From Candidatus Pelagisphaera phototrophica (GTDB taxonomy: Bacteria > Verrucomicrobiota > Verrucomicrobiia > Opitutales > Opitutaceae), in contig NZ_CP076039.1 in NCBI RefSeq assembly GCF_014529625.1, positions 1,364,001-1,428,000 on the forward strand: 64,000 bases of DNA, written 5' to 3'. Of this stretch, positions 16,236-25,811 are shown piece after piece. Both the position numbers and the translations under genes were made by a program. How positions within the stretch are numbered: the first letter of the stretch is position 1; each line of letters opens with the position of its first letter. Below the pieces are notes generated by a model. The model was given only the letters and a program-made list of their open reading frames with translations, did not search any database and was not told the origin of the DNA.

Positions 16236-17663
16236 ATGCGAATATATTTCCTGGGAATTGCAGGGACCGCGATGGGGAACGCGGCATTATTGCTACGTGA
16301 TTTAGGACACGAGGTAACTGGGTCGGACCAGGCGGTGTATCCGCCAATGAGCGACATGCTCCTTCAGGCTGGGGTTGAGGTGCTAGAGGGCTATAGTGTG
16401 GATCGCTTGCAGAAACTTGAGCCTGATCTTGTGGTGATTGGAAATGCGTTCTCTCGAGGTAACGAAGAGGTCGAGTTTCTTTTGGAATCGAGATCGATTC
16501 CCTTTGTTTCCCTCCCAGGTGTTCTCAACCAGTTTGTGCTTTCGAAGCGCCAAAATATTGTTGTGACGGGCACGCACGGAAAGACGACGACGACTTCCTT
16601 GACCGCATACTTGCTTGAGCAGTCGGGAGCGAATCCGGGTTACTTGATCGGAGGGGCCCCGTTAGACCCAGGCCGAGGTTGGAACAATGGGTCTGCAGAT
16701 GCCCCATTTGTGATTGAGGGTGACGAATATGACAGTGCGTTTTTCGATAAGCGGAGCAAGTTCATCCATTACGCGCCCCACATCGTAATTTTAAACAATC
16801 TTGAATTTGATCATGCGGACATTTTTAGGGATCTCGAAGATGTTAAGCGAAGTTTCGATCATTTGATCCGATTGATCCCACGGAGCGGCTTTTTATTGAT
16901 CAATGAAGATGATTCGAATGTATTGTCTCTTCTGCCGATCAACTGGACGCGCGTTATCCGAGTAGGAGTTTCTGAGTCCTGTGAGCTGCGTATCACAAAA
17001 TATGAGACGAATTCGAAGGGCTCTAAATTCGATCTAGAGTGGAAGAACAGAAGGTGGTTGTCCGTGGAATGGGCCATGTTGGGTCTATTCAATGCCAGAA
17101 ATGCAGCCATGGCGTGTCTGGCGTCAGCGTTGTCCCTCTTGGGTGAAGACAGGATCACGGATTTTCAGGCATCCGGAATCGAACAATTTAGGGGGGTTCA
17201 ACGAAGGCAGCAGATCCGCTTGGAGACCGATAGGCTAATCGCGATTGAGGATTTCGCCCATCACCCAACTGCGATCAAGGAAATACTGGAGTCGGTGCGA
17301 ACTCGGTATCCTAATAGCAGGCTCATTGCTGCCTTTGAACCGCGAAGCAATACCTCACGTTTAGAAATTATGCGAGCGCCTTTGTGTGAGGCGTTGTCGC
17401 TGGCGGATGCGGTCGTGATTGGAGCGGTAAAGAAGAGCCCTGATGAATATAATGAAATTATGAATACGGAAGCACTCGCTTCGGATTTGAATGCTGCGGG
17501 CATAGTCGCGATTGCGAATCTGTCGAACGAAGCGAGCCTAAAAGCCTTGATCGAGCTTTGTGCAGATGACTCAGGGCAACAGTTAGTCGTTTTCTTAACA
17601 AATGGGTCATTTGACGGAATTATCGGCCAGTTCGTTGACCATTGTTTGAGAGGAAATTTCTAA
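16236..17663 (+). CDS. mpl: Murein peptide ligase (UDP-MurNAc:tripeptide ligase) Mpl
   Basis: A 475-residue Mur-ligase fold protein. The N-terminal Rossmann segment YFLGIAGTAMGNAALLL is followed by TGSDQAVYPPMSDML. The ATP-binding loop GTHGKTTTTS lies near 111-120, then IEGDEYDSAFFDKRSKF, LNNLEFDHADIF and a late FAHHP. The 'DEYDsAFFDKrSKF' and 'GaP' (IGGAPLDPGRG) features distinguish Mpl from MurC. Mpl joins the recycled tripeptide L-Ala-D-Glu-mesoDAP to UDP-MurNAc, saving wall precursors. The short start MRIYFLGIAG matches family length. It stands alone in the cytoplasmic gene row before the fumarase. Confidence 0.9.
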   Translation: MRIYFLGIAGTAMGNAALLLRDLGHEVTGSDQAVYPPMSDMLLQAGVEVLEGYSVDRLQKLEPDLVVIGNAFSRGNEEVEFLLESRSIPFVSLPGVLNQFVLSKRQNIVVTGTHGKTTTTSLTAYLLEQSGANPGYLIGGAPLDPGRGWNNGSADAPFVIEGDEYDSAFFDKRSKFIHYAPHIVILNNLEFDHADIFRDLEDVKRSFDHLIRLIPRSGFLLINEDDSNVLSLLPINWTRVIRVGVSESCELRITKYETNSKGSKFDLEWKNRRWLSVEWAMLGLFNARNAAMACLASALSLLGEDRITDFQASGIEQFRGVQRRQQIRLETDRLIAIEDFAHHPTAIKEILESVRTRYPNSRLIAAFEPRSNTSRLEIMRAPLCEALSLADAVVIGAVKKSPDEYNEIMNTEALASDLNAAGIVAIANLSNEASLKALIELCADDSGQQLVVFLTNGSFDGIIGQFVDHCLRGNF

Positions 17664-17706
17664 GTTAGCTTGCGGACTTTTCCGAATTCGCTCAAATTTT
17701 TAGATT

Positions 17707-19341
17707 ATGGCAACGCCTCCTTTTCACTTTCAAAAGCTTTTTGAACTGGACCAAGACGATACTGAGTACCGGCTTCTTACCAAAGAGTTCGTATCCACAG
17801 ATTCGTTCAACGGACAAGAAATTCTCAAAGTCGAACCTGAAGGACTGTCCTGTCTTGTGAGACAGGCGATGCACGATCTTTCTTTTATGCTTCGCCCGGC
17901 CCACCTCGAGCAAGTGGCCTCTATTTTGGAAGATCCGGAAGCCTCCGAAAATGATCGCCATGTAGCCCTGACCCTCTTGCGTAATGCAGAAGTGGCTGCT
18001 CAAGGAGTGCTCCCATTTTGCCAAGACACGGGAACTGCAATTGTCATGGCGAAAAAGGGTCAACAGGTCTGGACCGATGGTGACGATGAGGTGGCTATCG
18101 CGAAAGGCATATACGACGTCTACACAGGCGAAAACCTCAGGTATTCGCAGGTTGCTCCTACGACTATGTACGAGGAAACGAACACTCGGACCAATTTGCC
18201 TGCTCAGATCGACATCTATGCCAATGAGGGAGAAGAATACTCATTTCTGTGTATTGCCAAAGGAGGAGGTTCGGCCAACAAGACCTTTCTTTATCAGGAA
18301 ACCAAAGCCCTCCTGAACCCGGATTCTTTAGAGGCATTCATGTTGGACAAAATGGTCTCCCTCGGAACTTCGGGCTGTCCGCCTTACCATCTCGTTTTTG
18401 TGATTGGAGGGACCTCGGCTGAAGCTTGCTTAAAGACGGTGAAAGTGGCGTCGACCAAGTACCTAGATGGCTTGCCCACAAGCGGAAACGAGCAAGGACG
18501 GGCCTTTCGCGATGTTGAGCTCGAGGAAAAGATGCTCAAGCGGGCGCAAGAGTGTGGGGTCGGAGCCCAGTTTGGAGGGAAGTACTTTGCGCTCGATGTC
18601 AGAATCGTCCGCCTTCCGAGGCACGGAGCGAGTTGCCCTGTTGGGATTGGAGTTTCCTGCTCTGCGGACAGGAATATCAAGGCCAAAATAAACCGGGAAG
18701 GAATCTGGCTAGAGAAACTAGAGGGCGACCCAGGAAGATTGATCCCCATAGCGGTTGGCGGGCAAAAAGAGGCCGATGCGGTGCAGCTCGATCTCAATCG
18801 TCCCATGAAAGACATTTTGGCCGAGCTAACCAAATATCCGGTTCAAACGCGGCTTTCACTATCGGGAACGATTATCGTGGCTCGTGATATCGCGCACGCG
18901 AAACTAAAAGAACGCCTCAATGCCGGGGAAGGGTTGCCGCATTACTTCAAAGACCATCCCGTTTATTATGCAGGTCCAGCGAAGACACCGAAAGGGCTTC
19001 CCTCTGGCTCGTTTGGACCAACAACCGCGGGAAGAATGGATGCCTATGTGGAGCTGTTCCAGAAGAACGGCGGGACGATGATAATGTTAGCGAAGGGGAA
19101 TCGAAGCCAGGAAGTAACGGATGCTTGCCACAAATACGGCGGATTTTATCTGGGTTCCATAGGTGGTCCGGCCGCAATCTTAGCGAAGGAAAATATCAAG
19201 AAAGTTGAAGTGGTTGAGTACGAAGAGCTCGGTATGGAAGCCATTTGGAAGATCGACGTGGTGGATTTCCCTGCGTTTATCTTAATAGACGACAAGGGAA
19301 ACGACTTTTTCCAAATGATCCGAAAGCAAAAACTGGCTTAA
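17707..19341 (+). CDS. fumA: Class I fumarate hydratase, iron-sulfur, single chain
   Basis: A 544-residue fusion of the alpha and beta parts of class I fumarase. Cysteines C105 (LPFCQDTGT), C224 (GTSGCPPYH) and C318 (GVSCSADRN) fall at the positions expected for ligands of the [4Fe-4S] cluster in enterobacterial FumA/FumB. The C-terminal beta part has [20 protein letters not shown] and the loop [20 protein letters not shown]. It interconverts fumarate and malate in the citric acid cycle and is oxygen sensitive. Length and domain order are complete. The gene is flanked by mpl and a sugar-isomerase-type gene and looks transcribed alone. Related tartrate dehydratases share the fold, but the chain length here favours fumarase. 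Confidence 0.92.
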   Translation: MATPPFHFQKLFELDQDDTEYRLLTKEFVSTDSFNGQEILKVEPEGLSCLVRQAMHDLSFMLRPAHLEQVASILEDPEASENDRHVALTLLRNAEVAAQGVLPFCQDTGTAIVMAKKGQQVWTDGDDEVAIAKGIYDVYTGENLRYSQVAPTTMYEETNTRTNLPAQIDIYANEGEEYSFLCIAKGGGSANKTFLYQETKALLNPDSLEAFMLDKMVSLGTSGCPPYHLVFVIGGTSAEACLKTVKVASTKYLDGLPTSGNEQGRAFRDVELEEKMLKRAQECGVGAQFGGKYFALDVRIVRLPRHGASCPVGIGVSCSADRNIKAKINREGIWLEKLEGDPGRLIPIAVGGQKEADAVQLDLNRPMKDILAELTKYPVQTRLSLSGTIIVARDIAHAKLKERLNAGEGLPHYFKDHPVYYAGPAKTPKGLPSGSFGPTTAGRMDAYVELFQKNGGTMIMLAKGNRSQEVTDACHKYGGFYLGSIGGPAAILAKENIKKVEVVEYEELGMEAIWKIDVVDFPAFILIDDKGNDFFQMIRKQKLA

Positions 19342-19430
19342 TTCCCCTTTTGAATTTGGCACCTGGTCTCAGTTACTGAGAAGGTAGGATTTAAGGTTCT
19401 CAGATAGAACAACCCAAATCGTAAATCATT

Positions 19431-20354
19431 ATGAACTCTCGCCGCCACTTTGTTAAATCTACTCTTGGACTTTCCGCTCTTGCCGCTACCTCGCAGTCTA
19501 AACTGCTCGGTGCCCATCACGCAAAGGGCGAAAAGTGGTTTGATATCTCGCTTGCTCAATGGTCGCTTCACCGAGCGTTCAAGGGCGGTGATTTGGATGC
19601 GATGGATTTCGCGAAGATTTCAAAGCACTATTTTGGCGTAAATGCGATCGAGTATGTGAACCAGTTCTACATGGACAACTTTACTCCCAAAGTGGTCCGT
19701 GAGCTGAAGAAGCGTTCAGCAGACGAAGGTGTCCGAAACGTGTTGATCATGTGCGATCGGCTTGGGAACCTTGGGGACCCCAGTAAGGCCGCTCGAGTCA
19801 AGACGGTTGACAACCACGAAATCTGGGCCGACGCCGCTAAAGAGTTAGGTTGCCACTCGATTCGGGTAAATGCGGGGTCTTCCGGTAGCTATAACGAACA
19901 GATGAAGTTAGCGGCGGATGGTCTGAGCAGGCTAGGAGATTATGGCGAATCGATTGGAATCAACGTAATTGTAGAAAACCATGGCGGACTCTCTAGCAAT
20001 GGGGCATGGCTAGCGAGTGTAATGAAAAAAGCCAATCACCCGCGCGTGGGTACCCTGCCGGACTTTGGCAATTTCATAATCGATCGAAAGACAGGCGAGA
20101 GCTATGATCGATATAAGGGTACCGCAGAACTCATGCCCTATGCAAAAGGAGTCAGTGCCAAGACTCACGATTTCAACGATGCCGGTAACGAGGTAAATAC
20201 CGACTTCGAGCGGATGCTGAAAATCGTGAAGGACGCGGGATATCGGGGTTATATTGGTATTGAGTACGAGGGTCGTGAGACCGGTGAAGTTGAGGGTATC
20301 AAGCTGACTAAGAAACTGCTTCAACGACTGGGCGGTCGCTCCAACGAAGCCTAG
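19431..20354 (+). CDS. Exported sugar phosphate isomerase/epimerase-type TIM barrel
   Basis: A 307-residue protein with a twin-arginine signal (SRRHFVKSTLGLSALAA) and a xylose-isomerase-like TIM barrel. Barrel strands include ISLAQWSLHRAF near 40, CHSIRVNAGSSG, GINVIVENHGGLSSNG (a metal-ligand Glu region), VGTLPDFGNF and the late YIGIEYEG with a likely ligand glutamate. Such proteins act on sugars or polyols in the periplasm and are abundant in Planctomycetes and Verrucomicrobia. The substrate is unknown. The next gene upstream is a fumarase, so there is no pathway context. Confidence 0.82.
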   Translation: MNSRRHFVKSTLGLSALAATSQSKLLGAHHAKGEKWFDISLAQWSLHRAFKGGDLDAMDFAKISKHYFGVNAIEYVNQFYMDNFTPKVVRELKKRSADEGVRNVLIMCDRLGNLGDPSKAARVKTVDNHEIWADAAKELGCHSIRVNAGSSGSYNEQMKLAADGLSRLGDYGESIGINVIVENHGGLSSNGAWLASVMKKANHPRVGTLPDFGNFIIDRKTGESYDRYKGTAELMPYAKGVSAKTHDFNDAGNEVNTDFERMLKIVKDAGYRGYIGIEYEGRETGEVEGIKLTKKLLQRLGGRSNEA

Positions 20355-20688
20355 TAAGCAAAAAATACGCCATTATCGAAGAGGATTTATCCGTTCCAAG
20401 CGATCGGGTTTCAGTCCCCGTAAACGACGTAGTCTTACTGAGAAAACACATTGCTCTCTGAGGGATCTTTTAGTTCTCATTGGGTTATGGCTTCTCTCGA
20501 AAGCGCACTGAAGCTTAGCGGTCTTCTTTAGTCTGATAGCGTTCTTTGCCTTCCATCCATCGGAGCGATTTTCGGCAATTGCCCAATGTAGGGTATATTG
20601 GATCTAAGTCCTTTTGTATGGGGCGAATCCGCTTGTCTTCGAATTAGGGGATACTTATCGCTAGCCCCTTTTCAAATTGAAGCGAGCA
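20355..20688 (+). other. Intergenic region before valS
   Basis: About 330 bases without a convincing gene. Near the 3' end a TTAGGGG and GCCCCTTTT arrangement could form a short GC hairpin followed by T residues, 17 bases ahead of the valS start. This might be a leader terminator, but the stem is only five pairs. No T-box specifier or other riboswitch core was recognised. Confidence 0.35.
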
Positions 20689-23421
20689 ATGTCTGCGGAA
20701 CTAAATCAAAACTACGATCCTAAAGAAGTGGAATCCAAGTGGTACAAGGCTTGGGAGAAAAAGGGCAGTTTCGAGGGAAACGTCCAAAATGGTAAGGATT
20801 CCTTTGCCATTATGATTCCGCCTCCGAATGTGACAGGCATTCTCCACATGGGTCACGTATTGGATAATACGCTTCAGGACATATTCATTCGACGGGCCCG
20901 AGTGGAAGGGAAGTCGTCACTTTGGTTTCCAGGGACCGATCACGCATCCATAGCCACTCAGCATAAAGTCGAGAAAGCGCTTCGAGATGAAGGAACTTCC
21001 CGATACGAGCTTGGCCGGGAGAAATTTTTGGAAAGAGCCTGGGAATGGTCGGATGAGCATGGGGGCATTATTTTTAATCAGCTCAGAAAGTTGGGAGCTT
21101 CTTGTGATTGGCGCCGCTCTCGCTTTACCATGGATACCGCGTATCAACGTTCAGTACAGGCTTCCTTTGTTGAGTTTTATAATCGCGGATATATCTATCG
21201 AGGAAAGCGCTTGGTAAACTGGTGTCCAGCATCTCAAACGGCTCTGAGTAATGAGGAAGTTGAGATGAGACCTCAAAGGGGGAAGCTATACAAAATGCGA
21301 TACGAGATTGTGGAGGAGCCCGGCCGATTCGTAGAAATTTCAACTACACGTCCTGAAACGATTATGGGCGATACTGGGGTGGCGGTGCATCCCAATGACG
21401 AACGATACGCAGATCTTGTCGGCAAGCATTGCTGGCGACCGTTTCCCAGAGCGGAGATCCCCGTTGTTGCGGATCGCTCTGTGGAAAAGGAGTTTGGCAC
21501 CGGTGTTCTCAAAGTAACTCCAGCTCATGACCAAGTCGACTTTGATATTGGAAAGCGGCACGATCTACCTTTGATCGATGTTATGAATCCGGACGGAACT
21601 CTCAATGAACTGGCAGGTGAAGAGTTCGACGGAATGGAGCGTTTCAAAGCCCGTAAATTTGCGGTACAGAAACTCGAAGAACTCGGGCTTCTTATCGATG
21701 CCGAGGACTATGACAATAGTGTGGGTTTCTCTGAAAGAGGGGGAGTTCCCATTGAACCGAGACTCTCGGAGCAGTGGTACCTGAAGTATCCAAAAGTTGA
21801 GGAAGCTAAGCGAGCGGTTGAAAAGGGAATTATTAGGTTCCATCCCAAGCGCTGGGAAAAAGTCTATTTACATTGGCTCAATAATATACAGGATTGGTGC
21901 ATCAGCCGGCAACTCTGGTGGGGTCAACGTATTCCAGTCTGGTATGCAAAAGGCGCTGACCGAAGCGATTCGGCCAATTGGCATGTTTCTGTCGACGGTC
22001 CCAGCGATCCTGAAAATTGGGAGCAGGATGAGGACGTTTTGGATACATGGGCTTCATCAAACCTTTGGCCGTTTGCGACCTTTGGGTGGCCAATCGAAGA
22101 TCAGAAAGTAAAAGCTGAGCTCGATTACTTTTATCCTACTAGCATGTTGGTGACGGGGTTCGATATCATCTTTTTTTGGGTAGCCCGAATGATTATGTCA
22201 GGGCTCGAGCTGATGGGAGAATCCAAAGAGGGTTTGACTGACGAGGAGATCGCCCAGCGCATCCCCTTCAAAGACATTTTCATTCATGGGCTTATTCGAG
22301 ATGCCAAAGGCCGTAAGATGTCTAAGTCACTTGGGAACTCGCCGGATCCACTGGATTTGATTGCCAAATTTGGAGCGGACGGTTTGCGTTTTGGAATAAT
22401 AAATATAGCCCCAAGCGGTTCGGATATTCTATTCGCCGAGGAGCGAATCGAGATTGGGCGCAACTTCTGCACGAAGCTTTGGAATGCCTGTCGCTTTAGA
22501 CAAATGGCGGGTGGCGCTGCCGAGGGACAAAGCTTGGAAGCGATCATAGATCGACTGGCAGGATCGCAGCTGGAGGGATACGGAAACTGGATTCTATTTC
22601 GGTTGTTGCAGACGATGGAGGAGATTGAGGGACAATTCGCTCGTTTTGAGATGCATCAGTTGACACACTCCTTGCACAACTTTCTTTGGGGTGATTTCTG
22701 TGACTGGTACGTGGAGGCAGCGAAGGCGATGTTGCAGTCAAAAGACGATCCAAGACATGATGCGGCTTTAGCTGTATCGGATCTTGTGATACGGCAATCG
22801 CTGCTTTTGTTGCATCCGATAATGCCCCACATTACGGAAGAACTTTGGCAGGCTATGGGCTATTCGGTAGACGGGGAATTCTTGCAAGACGCAGGGCTTT
22901 TGCCAGCTGCCCAACTGCGAGAATTGCTGAATGCGAAGAGTGTTTCAATTGACGCAGAAGGTGCGAGGCAGATCGAACTGATCAAGGAGCTTATCACTCA
23001 GGCGAGAGCGACAAAGGCAGAGTACAATGTAGCCTCTAAGCGCGACGTAACCCTTTTCGTAACACCGACCGACGATTCATGCGCGACGTTGATCGAGGCC
23101 AACCTGGATACGATCAAGCGACTTGCGGGTGCCGCAAGCATCGAACTCGTAGAAGCGGTTGAGAATTTGCCCGGTTCTGTGTCCGCCCTGGGCACTGTTT
23201 ACCTTGATCTGTCAAGTGCGGTAGACGTTGAGGCAGAAAAAGAACGTCTCAGCAAGGAACTCGAGAAGCTGACCAAGGCCATCCAAGCGGGTGAAGGAAA
23301 ACTGAATAACCCAAGCTTTGTTGATAAAGCCCCTCCCCAGGTAGTTGAAGGTGTAAGAAAACAGCTTTTAGAAACGAAAGCGAGGAGAGACGAGATCGCC
23401 CGACTACTCAAGAGCTTGTAG
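20689..23421 (+). CDS. valS: Valyl-tRNA synthetase
   Basis: A large class Ia synthetase of 910 residues from ATG 20689. An in-frame TTG at 20677 would add four residues (MKRA). Signatures are PPPNVTGILHMGH (HMGH at 53-56), the editing-domain block TTRPETIMGDT, WCISRQLWWGQRIPVWY, KMSKS at 543-547 in GRKMSKSLGNSPDP, and a C-terminal coiled-coil tRNA-binding arm (EAEKERLSKELEKLTKAI, NPSFVDKAPPQVVE) typical of ValRS. It charges tRNA-Val and edits mischarged threonine. The gene seems monocistronic, with 160 bases to cysH. Confidence 0.96.
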   Translation: MSAELNQNYDPKEVESKWYKAWEKKGSFEGNVQNGKDSFAIMIPPPNVTGILHMGHVLDNTLQDIFIRRARVEGKSSLWFPGTDHASIATQHKVEKALRDEGTSRYELGREKFLERAWEWSDEHGGIIFNQLRKLGASCDWRRSRFTMDTAYQRSVQASFVEFYNRGYIYRGKRLVNWCPASQTALSNEEVEMRPQRGKLYKMRYEIVEEPGRFVEISTTRPETIMGDTGVAVHPNDERYADLVGKHCWRPFPRAEIPVVADRSVEKEFGTGVLKVTPAHDQVDFDIGKRHDLPLIDVMNPDGTLNELAGEEFDGMERFKARKFAVQKLEELGLLIDAEDYDNSVGFSERGGVPIEPRLSEQWYLKYPKVEEAKRAVEKGIIRFHPKRWEKVYLHWLNNIQDWCISRQLWWGQRIPVWYAKGADRSDSANWHVSVDGPSDPENWEQDEDVLDTWASSNLWPFATFGWPIEDQKVKAELDYFYPTSMLVTGFDIIFFWVARMIMSGLELMGESKEGLTDEEIAQRIPFKDIFIHGLIRDAKGRKMSKSLGNSPDPLDLIAKFGADGLRFGIINIAPSGSDILFAEERIEIGRNFCTKLWNACRFRQMAGGAAEGQSLEAIIDRLAGSQLEGYGNWILFRLLQTMEEIEGQFARFEMHQLTHSLHNFLWGDFCDWYVEAAKAMLQSKDDPRHDAALAVSDLVIRQSLLLLHPIMPHITEELWQAMGYSVDGEFLQDAGLLPAAQLRELLNAKSVSIDAEGARQIELIKELITQARATKAEYNVASKRDVTLFVTPTDDSCATLIEANLDTIKRLAGAASIELVEAVENLPGSVSALGTVYLDLSSAVDVEAEKERLSKELEKLTKAIQAGEGKLNNPSFVDKAPPQVVEGVRKQLLETKARRDEIARLLKSL

Positions 23422-23582
23422 CCTGACCCATCAGTGAGTCTTTGAATCACGTTTTCCTGTGTATCATAGGAATCGCGGTTTATGGGAATTGGAATGCTTT
23501 CTTCTCAATCAACCCCTTGACACGGTCGTCGATTAAGGTAGCCAACATCTATAACTAGATAGATTTACTAGAGATTAAGCGA

Positions 23583-24302
23583 ATGTCGGTGCAAATGGAC
23601 GAAAAATCTGTACAATTGCCAGATTTGGAGGCGGCAACGCCACAGGAGCGGGTACAGTGGGCAGCGGATATATTTGGCGATGAGCTGATCATGACGACCA
23701 GTTTTGGTACGCATTCAGCAGTGATGCTGCATTTGGTAACTTCCGTGATCCCGGATATCCCGGTCGTTTTCATTGATACTGGATATCTGTTCCCTGAAAC
23801 CTACCGGTTCGCAGTTGAATTGATGGAAAAGCTGAACCTCAATCTCAAGAAGTACCGGGCTCATATTTCAGCAGCGGAACAAGAAGCCCTCCACGGACGT
23901 TTGTGGGAAAAAGGTCATGAAGGGCTTAAGCAGTACAATTTGATGAATAAGGTGGAGCCGATGGACAGGGCCGTCCAGGAATTGGGGGCGAAGGCTTGGC
24001 TCGCGGGTTTACGTCGATCCCAAGGTGAGACGCGGGCGAGCCGAAAAGTGGTAGAGAGCCAGAACAAGATGACGAAGATCTATCCTATTCTCGATTTGAG
24101 CGCCCGCGAGATGCATGAGTATATCGAGACTAACGGACTTTCCTTTCATCCGCTTTGGGATTTAGGGTACGTTTCGTTAGGCGACTGGCACAGCACTTCA
24201 AAACTCGAAGCAGGCATGAGTGAGTCGGATACGCGTTTTGGTGGAGCGAGTCGCGAATGTGGATTGCACGAGCCCTCGAGTGACGTGGATTTCCAGATCT
24301 AA
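23583..24302 (+). CDS. cysH: Phosphoadenylyl-sulfate reductase
   Basis: A 239-residue PAPS reductase-family protein that reduces activated sulfate to sulfite with thioredoxin or glutaredoxin. Visible elements are the nucleotide-binding [14 protein letters not shown] (PP-loop type), the [15 protein letters not shown] stretch, [14 protein letters not shown], and the C-terminal ECGLH with the catalytic cysteine near 227. The extra CC and CxxC pairs of APS reductases are missing, so the PAPS type without an iron-sulfur cluster is favoured. ATG 23583 and ATG 23595 are both possible starts. No other cys genes are nearby. Confidence 0.93.
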   Translation: MSVQMDEKSVQLPDLEAATPQERVQWAADIFGDELIMTTSFGTHSAVMLHLVTSVIPDIPVVFIDTGYLFPETYRFAVELMEKLNLNLKKYRAHISAAEQEALHGRLWEKGHEGLKQYNLMNKVEPMDRAVQELGAKAWLAGLRRSQGETRASRKVVESQNKMTKIYPILDLSAREMHEYIETNGLSFHPLWDLGYVSLGDWHSTSKLEAGMSESDTRFGGASRECGLHEPSSDVDFQI

Positions 24303-24320
24303 TATCCTTTCCAGCTGGGC

Positions 24321-24353
24321 AAAAAAAAGCCGCTATGTCTTCAGACAACGGCT
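24321..24353 (-). terminator. Terminator after rpmB, possibly two-way
   Basis: On the minus strand the stem AGCCG ... CGGCT, with an inner TGTCT/AGACA pairing, is followed by eight T residues. On the plus strand the same hairpin lies 26 bases after cysH but is followed by T residues only ten bases later, so it may serve both convergent genes. Confidence 0.85.
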
Positions 24354-24383
24354 CATGGAAAGTTTTTTGGGATTGATCAGCGC

Positions 24384-24614
24384 TCAGGCTTTCTCAACTA
24401 GACCTGCTTTGATCGCTTTAACGCTGACCCACAGGCGTTTTACTTGACCGGAAGGGAGGCGAACTTTGATACGTTGCAGATTAGGACGGAACTTGCGTCT
24501 AGTTGCCTTGGTTACGTGCGTACCTATACCGCCGCTTTTCTTGCTTTGACCCTTGCGGTGGATTATGCTGCCGGTTGTGGGTCGTTTACCTGTGATTGCG
24601 CAAATTCTAGCCAT
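24384..24614 (-). CDS. rpmB: 50S ribosomal protein L28
   Basis: A 76-residue ribosomal protein of normal length. It starts MARICAITGKRPTTGS with HRKGQSKKSGG and continues KATRRKFRPNLQRIKV and VSVKAIKAGLVEKA, the standard bL28 blocks. The zinc-type CxxC pairs of some L28 versions are missing; only one cysteine (C5) is present. It contacts 23S rRNA in the large subunit. It lies 72 bases after the methyltransferase gene on the same strand and ends at a strong terminator. No rpmG partner is adjacent. Confidence 0.96.
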   Translation of the reverse strand: MARICAITGKRPTTGSIIHRKGQSKKSGGIGTHVTKATRRKFRPNLQRIKVRLPSGQVKRLWVSVKAIKAGLVEKA

Positions 24615-24686
24615 GACTGAAATTGTTTAAGAGTGGAGGAAAAAAGGGTAGGCATGCTATCTTGGCAAGCAGTTTCTTGGGAAATG

Positions 24687-25718
24687 TTAGGCTGATTGGG
24701 ATCTGCTTACAGGTTCCGTTCGAATGGCACTTAGGGACTGAAATTTCTGGCCCATCAAAGAAGGATGTATCAATTGGCGTAGCGTTCCTTTCAGAGGATC
24801 GCTGATACCTGAATCGGATTCGAATACGCTTCGCACGAAATCGGGCGCCTTTTTGAGAACGAAGGACTCCTGGCTTTCCAGATCAATGGACTGAAACCGA
24901 TTTTGGCAAAGGGCTTCTTCCATCCAATCCCAGCAGATATGACACGTTAGGTCCTGCTGACCGATGTTCTCTAGCAGATTGGGGCTTTGCCGGTGATGCT
25001 GGTAGGCGCGAGCGGTTCCCTGAGGACTGTCGTGGGTGATCGCCTGCCAGGTTTTTCCATAGTCGAGTGCAATGAAAATTCCTTTCCATGGCTGTTGGAT
25101 GATCTGGTCTATCAATACCCTTGAACCAGTTGGTAAATCCACGATGTAGCCTTCTGGCGCGGGAGAAGGCAAGGAGTCCAACAGGGAAGTGACTTTAGGT
25201 GAAATTGGCGGCCTCTCAACGATGCGTAAGCCAGAATCGCTCACTTCAATCATCCGCTCCAGCCAGGTTCTCTCCCGATAGATGACGCTGTTAAAAGGCT
25301 GCGCGTCAAAGAGTTCGTTGGAAAATACGACGAGATCTCCCTCCAGCGTAATCGGTTCGCCTAAACGAATCGCTTGAGCGGAGGCGAACGGATTGGCAAC
25401 CCCCGTGAGAAGAGCGGAACCGGGTTCGGCTCCGATTTCAACCCAATCTGTTTTCGCTGGATCCAGTCCGGACTTTTTGAGGAGACCGATGGATGCTTCT
25501 AGAAGAACTGGCCTGAGAGACTCTTTCAGGCTGTTTGCGGTGAAGAAGTCAGTTTCAGAGCTGCGTCCGACGCGCTCACGCTGGGATCGGTAATACCCAA
25601 ATTCGGTGTGATAGAGGGCGATTTCCACAAATTGGTTGAAACCCAGAAGGTGATTTGAGCCAGAGGCTAATTCTAGGGCTTGCCGTATGCCTTGGGATGC
25701 TATTTCTGTGAAATCCAT
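24687..25718 (-). CDS. SAM-dependent methyltransferase, MidA/NDUFAF7 family
   Basis: A 343-residue protein with the DUF185 pattern: FNQFVEIALYHTEFGYYRS near 28-46, DFFTANSLKESLRP, WVEIGAEPGSALLTGV (a motif-I variant) and the very typical VVFSNELFDAQPFNSV near 135-150, then FIALDYGKTW. In mitochondria the homologue dimethylates an arginine of a complex I subunit. In bacteria the substrate is usually unknown. The glycine-rich SAM loop reads EIGAEPGSA, so it is somewhat degenerate. It is followed by rpmB on the same strand. Confidence 0.82.
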   Translation of the reverse strand: MDFTEIASQGIRQALELASGSNHLLGFNQFVEIALYHTEFGYYRSQRERVGRSSETDFFTANSLKESLRPVLLEASIGLLKKSGLDPAKTDWVEIGAEPGSALLTGVANPFASAQAIRLGEPITLEGDLVVFSNELFDAQPFNSVIYRERTWLERMIEVSDSGLRIVERPPISPKVTSLLDSLPSPAPEGYIVDLPTGSRVLIDQIIQQPWKGIFIALDYGKTWQAITHDSPQGTARAYQHHRQSPNLLENIGQQDLTCHICWDWMEEALCQNRFQSIDLESQESFVLKKAPDFVRSVFESDSGISDPLKGTLRQLIHPSLMGQKFQSLSAIRTEPVSRSQSA

Positions 25719-25811
25719 AAATTAGATGCTGACTCTTGCGGTCTGGTGGATCGGTTCAATCACCAACTATTGAACCGGGTTTGATTATCGTATCCGTCGA
25801 AATGCCAATTC

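Noticed and set aside
20355-20688. T-box leader before valS
   Set aside because: No T-box core or specifier loop was recognised, and T-boxes are not expected in this phylum.
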